Positions 63,884 through 64,000 of a stretch of 64,000 nt of DNA are shown one piece after another. Position numbers and translations under genes: made by a program. The first letter of the stretch is position 1; the number at the start of each line of letters is the position of its first letter. Source of the DNA: Arthrobacter dokdonellae (GTDB lineage: Bacteria; Actinomycetota; Actinomycetes; Actinomycetales; Micrococcaceae). The stretch spans positions 3,596,001 to 3,660,000 of the forward strand of contig NZ_CP029642.1 of NCBI RefSeq assembly GCF_003268655.1. The letters are read 5' to 3'. The notes under the pieces were generated by a model. The model was not told where the DNA came from. It made no database searches and saw nothing but the letters and a program-made list of their open reading frames with translations.

Positions 63884-64000
63884 GGCTTGCTCCGATCCGA
63901 GGGCTGGGCGGCGTGTCCGGCGCGCCGGTCAAGCTCTGCGCGCAGTTCTGCGATCGCGGGGCGAAGGGTGGTTGACCGTTCAAACTGCTGTCCGAATTCC
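63880..64000 (-). CDS. C-terminal end of an unidentified gene (cut by window)
   Basis: The last 39 residues of a frame enter from the right edge, with LRPAIAELRAELDRRAGHAA then stop. It is a charged, helical tail. Coupling with the next gene (GTGA) supports a real coding end. No function can be given. Confidence 0.65.
   Translation of the reverse strand, partial: EFGQQFERSTTLRPAIAELRAELDRRAGHAAQPSDRSKP

Overview
The window is high-GC DNA (many G/C-ending codons, frequent GTG starts) from an actinobacterium, most likely Arthrobacter or a close relative in the Micrococcaceae. The evidence is a one-polypeptide Kgd 2-oxoglutarate enzyme, a GuaB1-type IMPDH paralogue, the 24-residue ribosomal protein bL37, a SigR/RsrA thiol-stress pair with a matching GGAAT-N18-GTT promoter, a SAM-IV riboswitch, an actinobacterial tmRNA, the order prfB-ftsE-ftsX-M23 peptidase-smpB, and an actinobacterial Tad pilus locus. 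It looks like ordinary chromosome: I see no integrase, transposase, phage gene, CRISPR array or tRNA gene.

Layout. 0-3.4 kb: sulfur and redox genes (zinc alcohol dehydrogenase, rhodanese, Cds1-like cysteine desulfhydrase) and an MBL hydrolase. 3.5-8.5 kb: a Fur-family regulator (probably Zur), a lipase-maturation-factor-like membrane protein, and a znuCBA-type metal importer with candidate Zur boxes. 8.5-11 kb: two coupled CNNM/CBS membrane proteins. 11-15.5 kb: a SoxR-controlled flavin reductase, soxR, gluconokinase, a repeat-rich stretch with a gene remnant, and guaB1. 15.8-27 kb: kgd, an SGNH-like protein, bL37, a membrane protein, a truncated haemoglobin, rsrA/sigR, DoxX, aroA, rsgA, a 41-bp tandem repeat and hisN. 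27.3-32 kb: SAM-IV riboswitch with a class V aminotransferase and a methyltransferase, then mntH (with a DtxR-type operator) and an MntR-like regulator. 32-37 kb: acyl-CoA synthetase, DUF4193 protein, a double-HTH regulator coupled to a seven-helix membrane protein, and a GNAT. 37.5-45.5 kb: tmRNA, GH3, CtaG-like protein, smpB, M23 peptidase, ftsX, ftsE and prfB. 45.5-50.4 kb: Tad locus. 50.5-64 kb: a cell-surface region with esterase, DUF6541 protein, galE, glycosyltransferases, a giant secreted GH25/beta-propeller protein, an acyltransferase and a DUF2304/GT2 pair.

How the parts fit. Several units carry their regulator and operator together: SoxR and flavin reductase, MntR and mntH, Zur and znu, SigR/RsrA and their own promoter. 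Trans-translation (ssrA, smpB), peptide release (prfB) and division-linked wall hydrolysis (FtsEX plus a coiled-coil M23 hydrolase) share one block. The right-hand 14 kb looks devoted to wall polysaccharide and surface structures.

The most unusual sequence signals are a perfect 27-bp inverted repeat next to the SoxR-controlled promoter, a GGGGCC x8 array, a 63-bp duplication beside a gene remnant, a 41-bp tandem repeat before hisN, and a TadE-like gene that seems to need a CTG start. Functions come from motif recognition by eye; no database search was possible.
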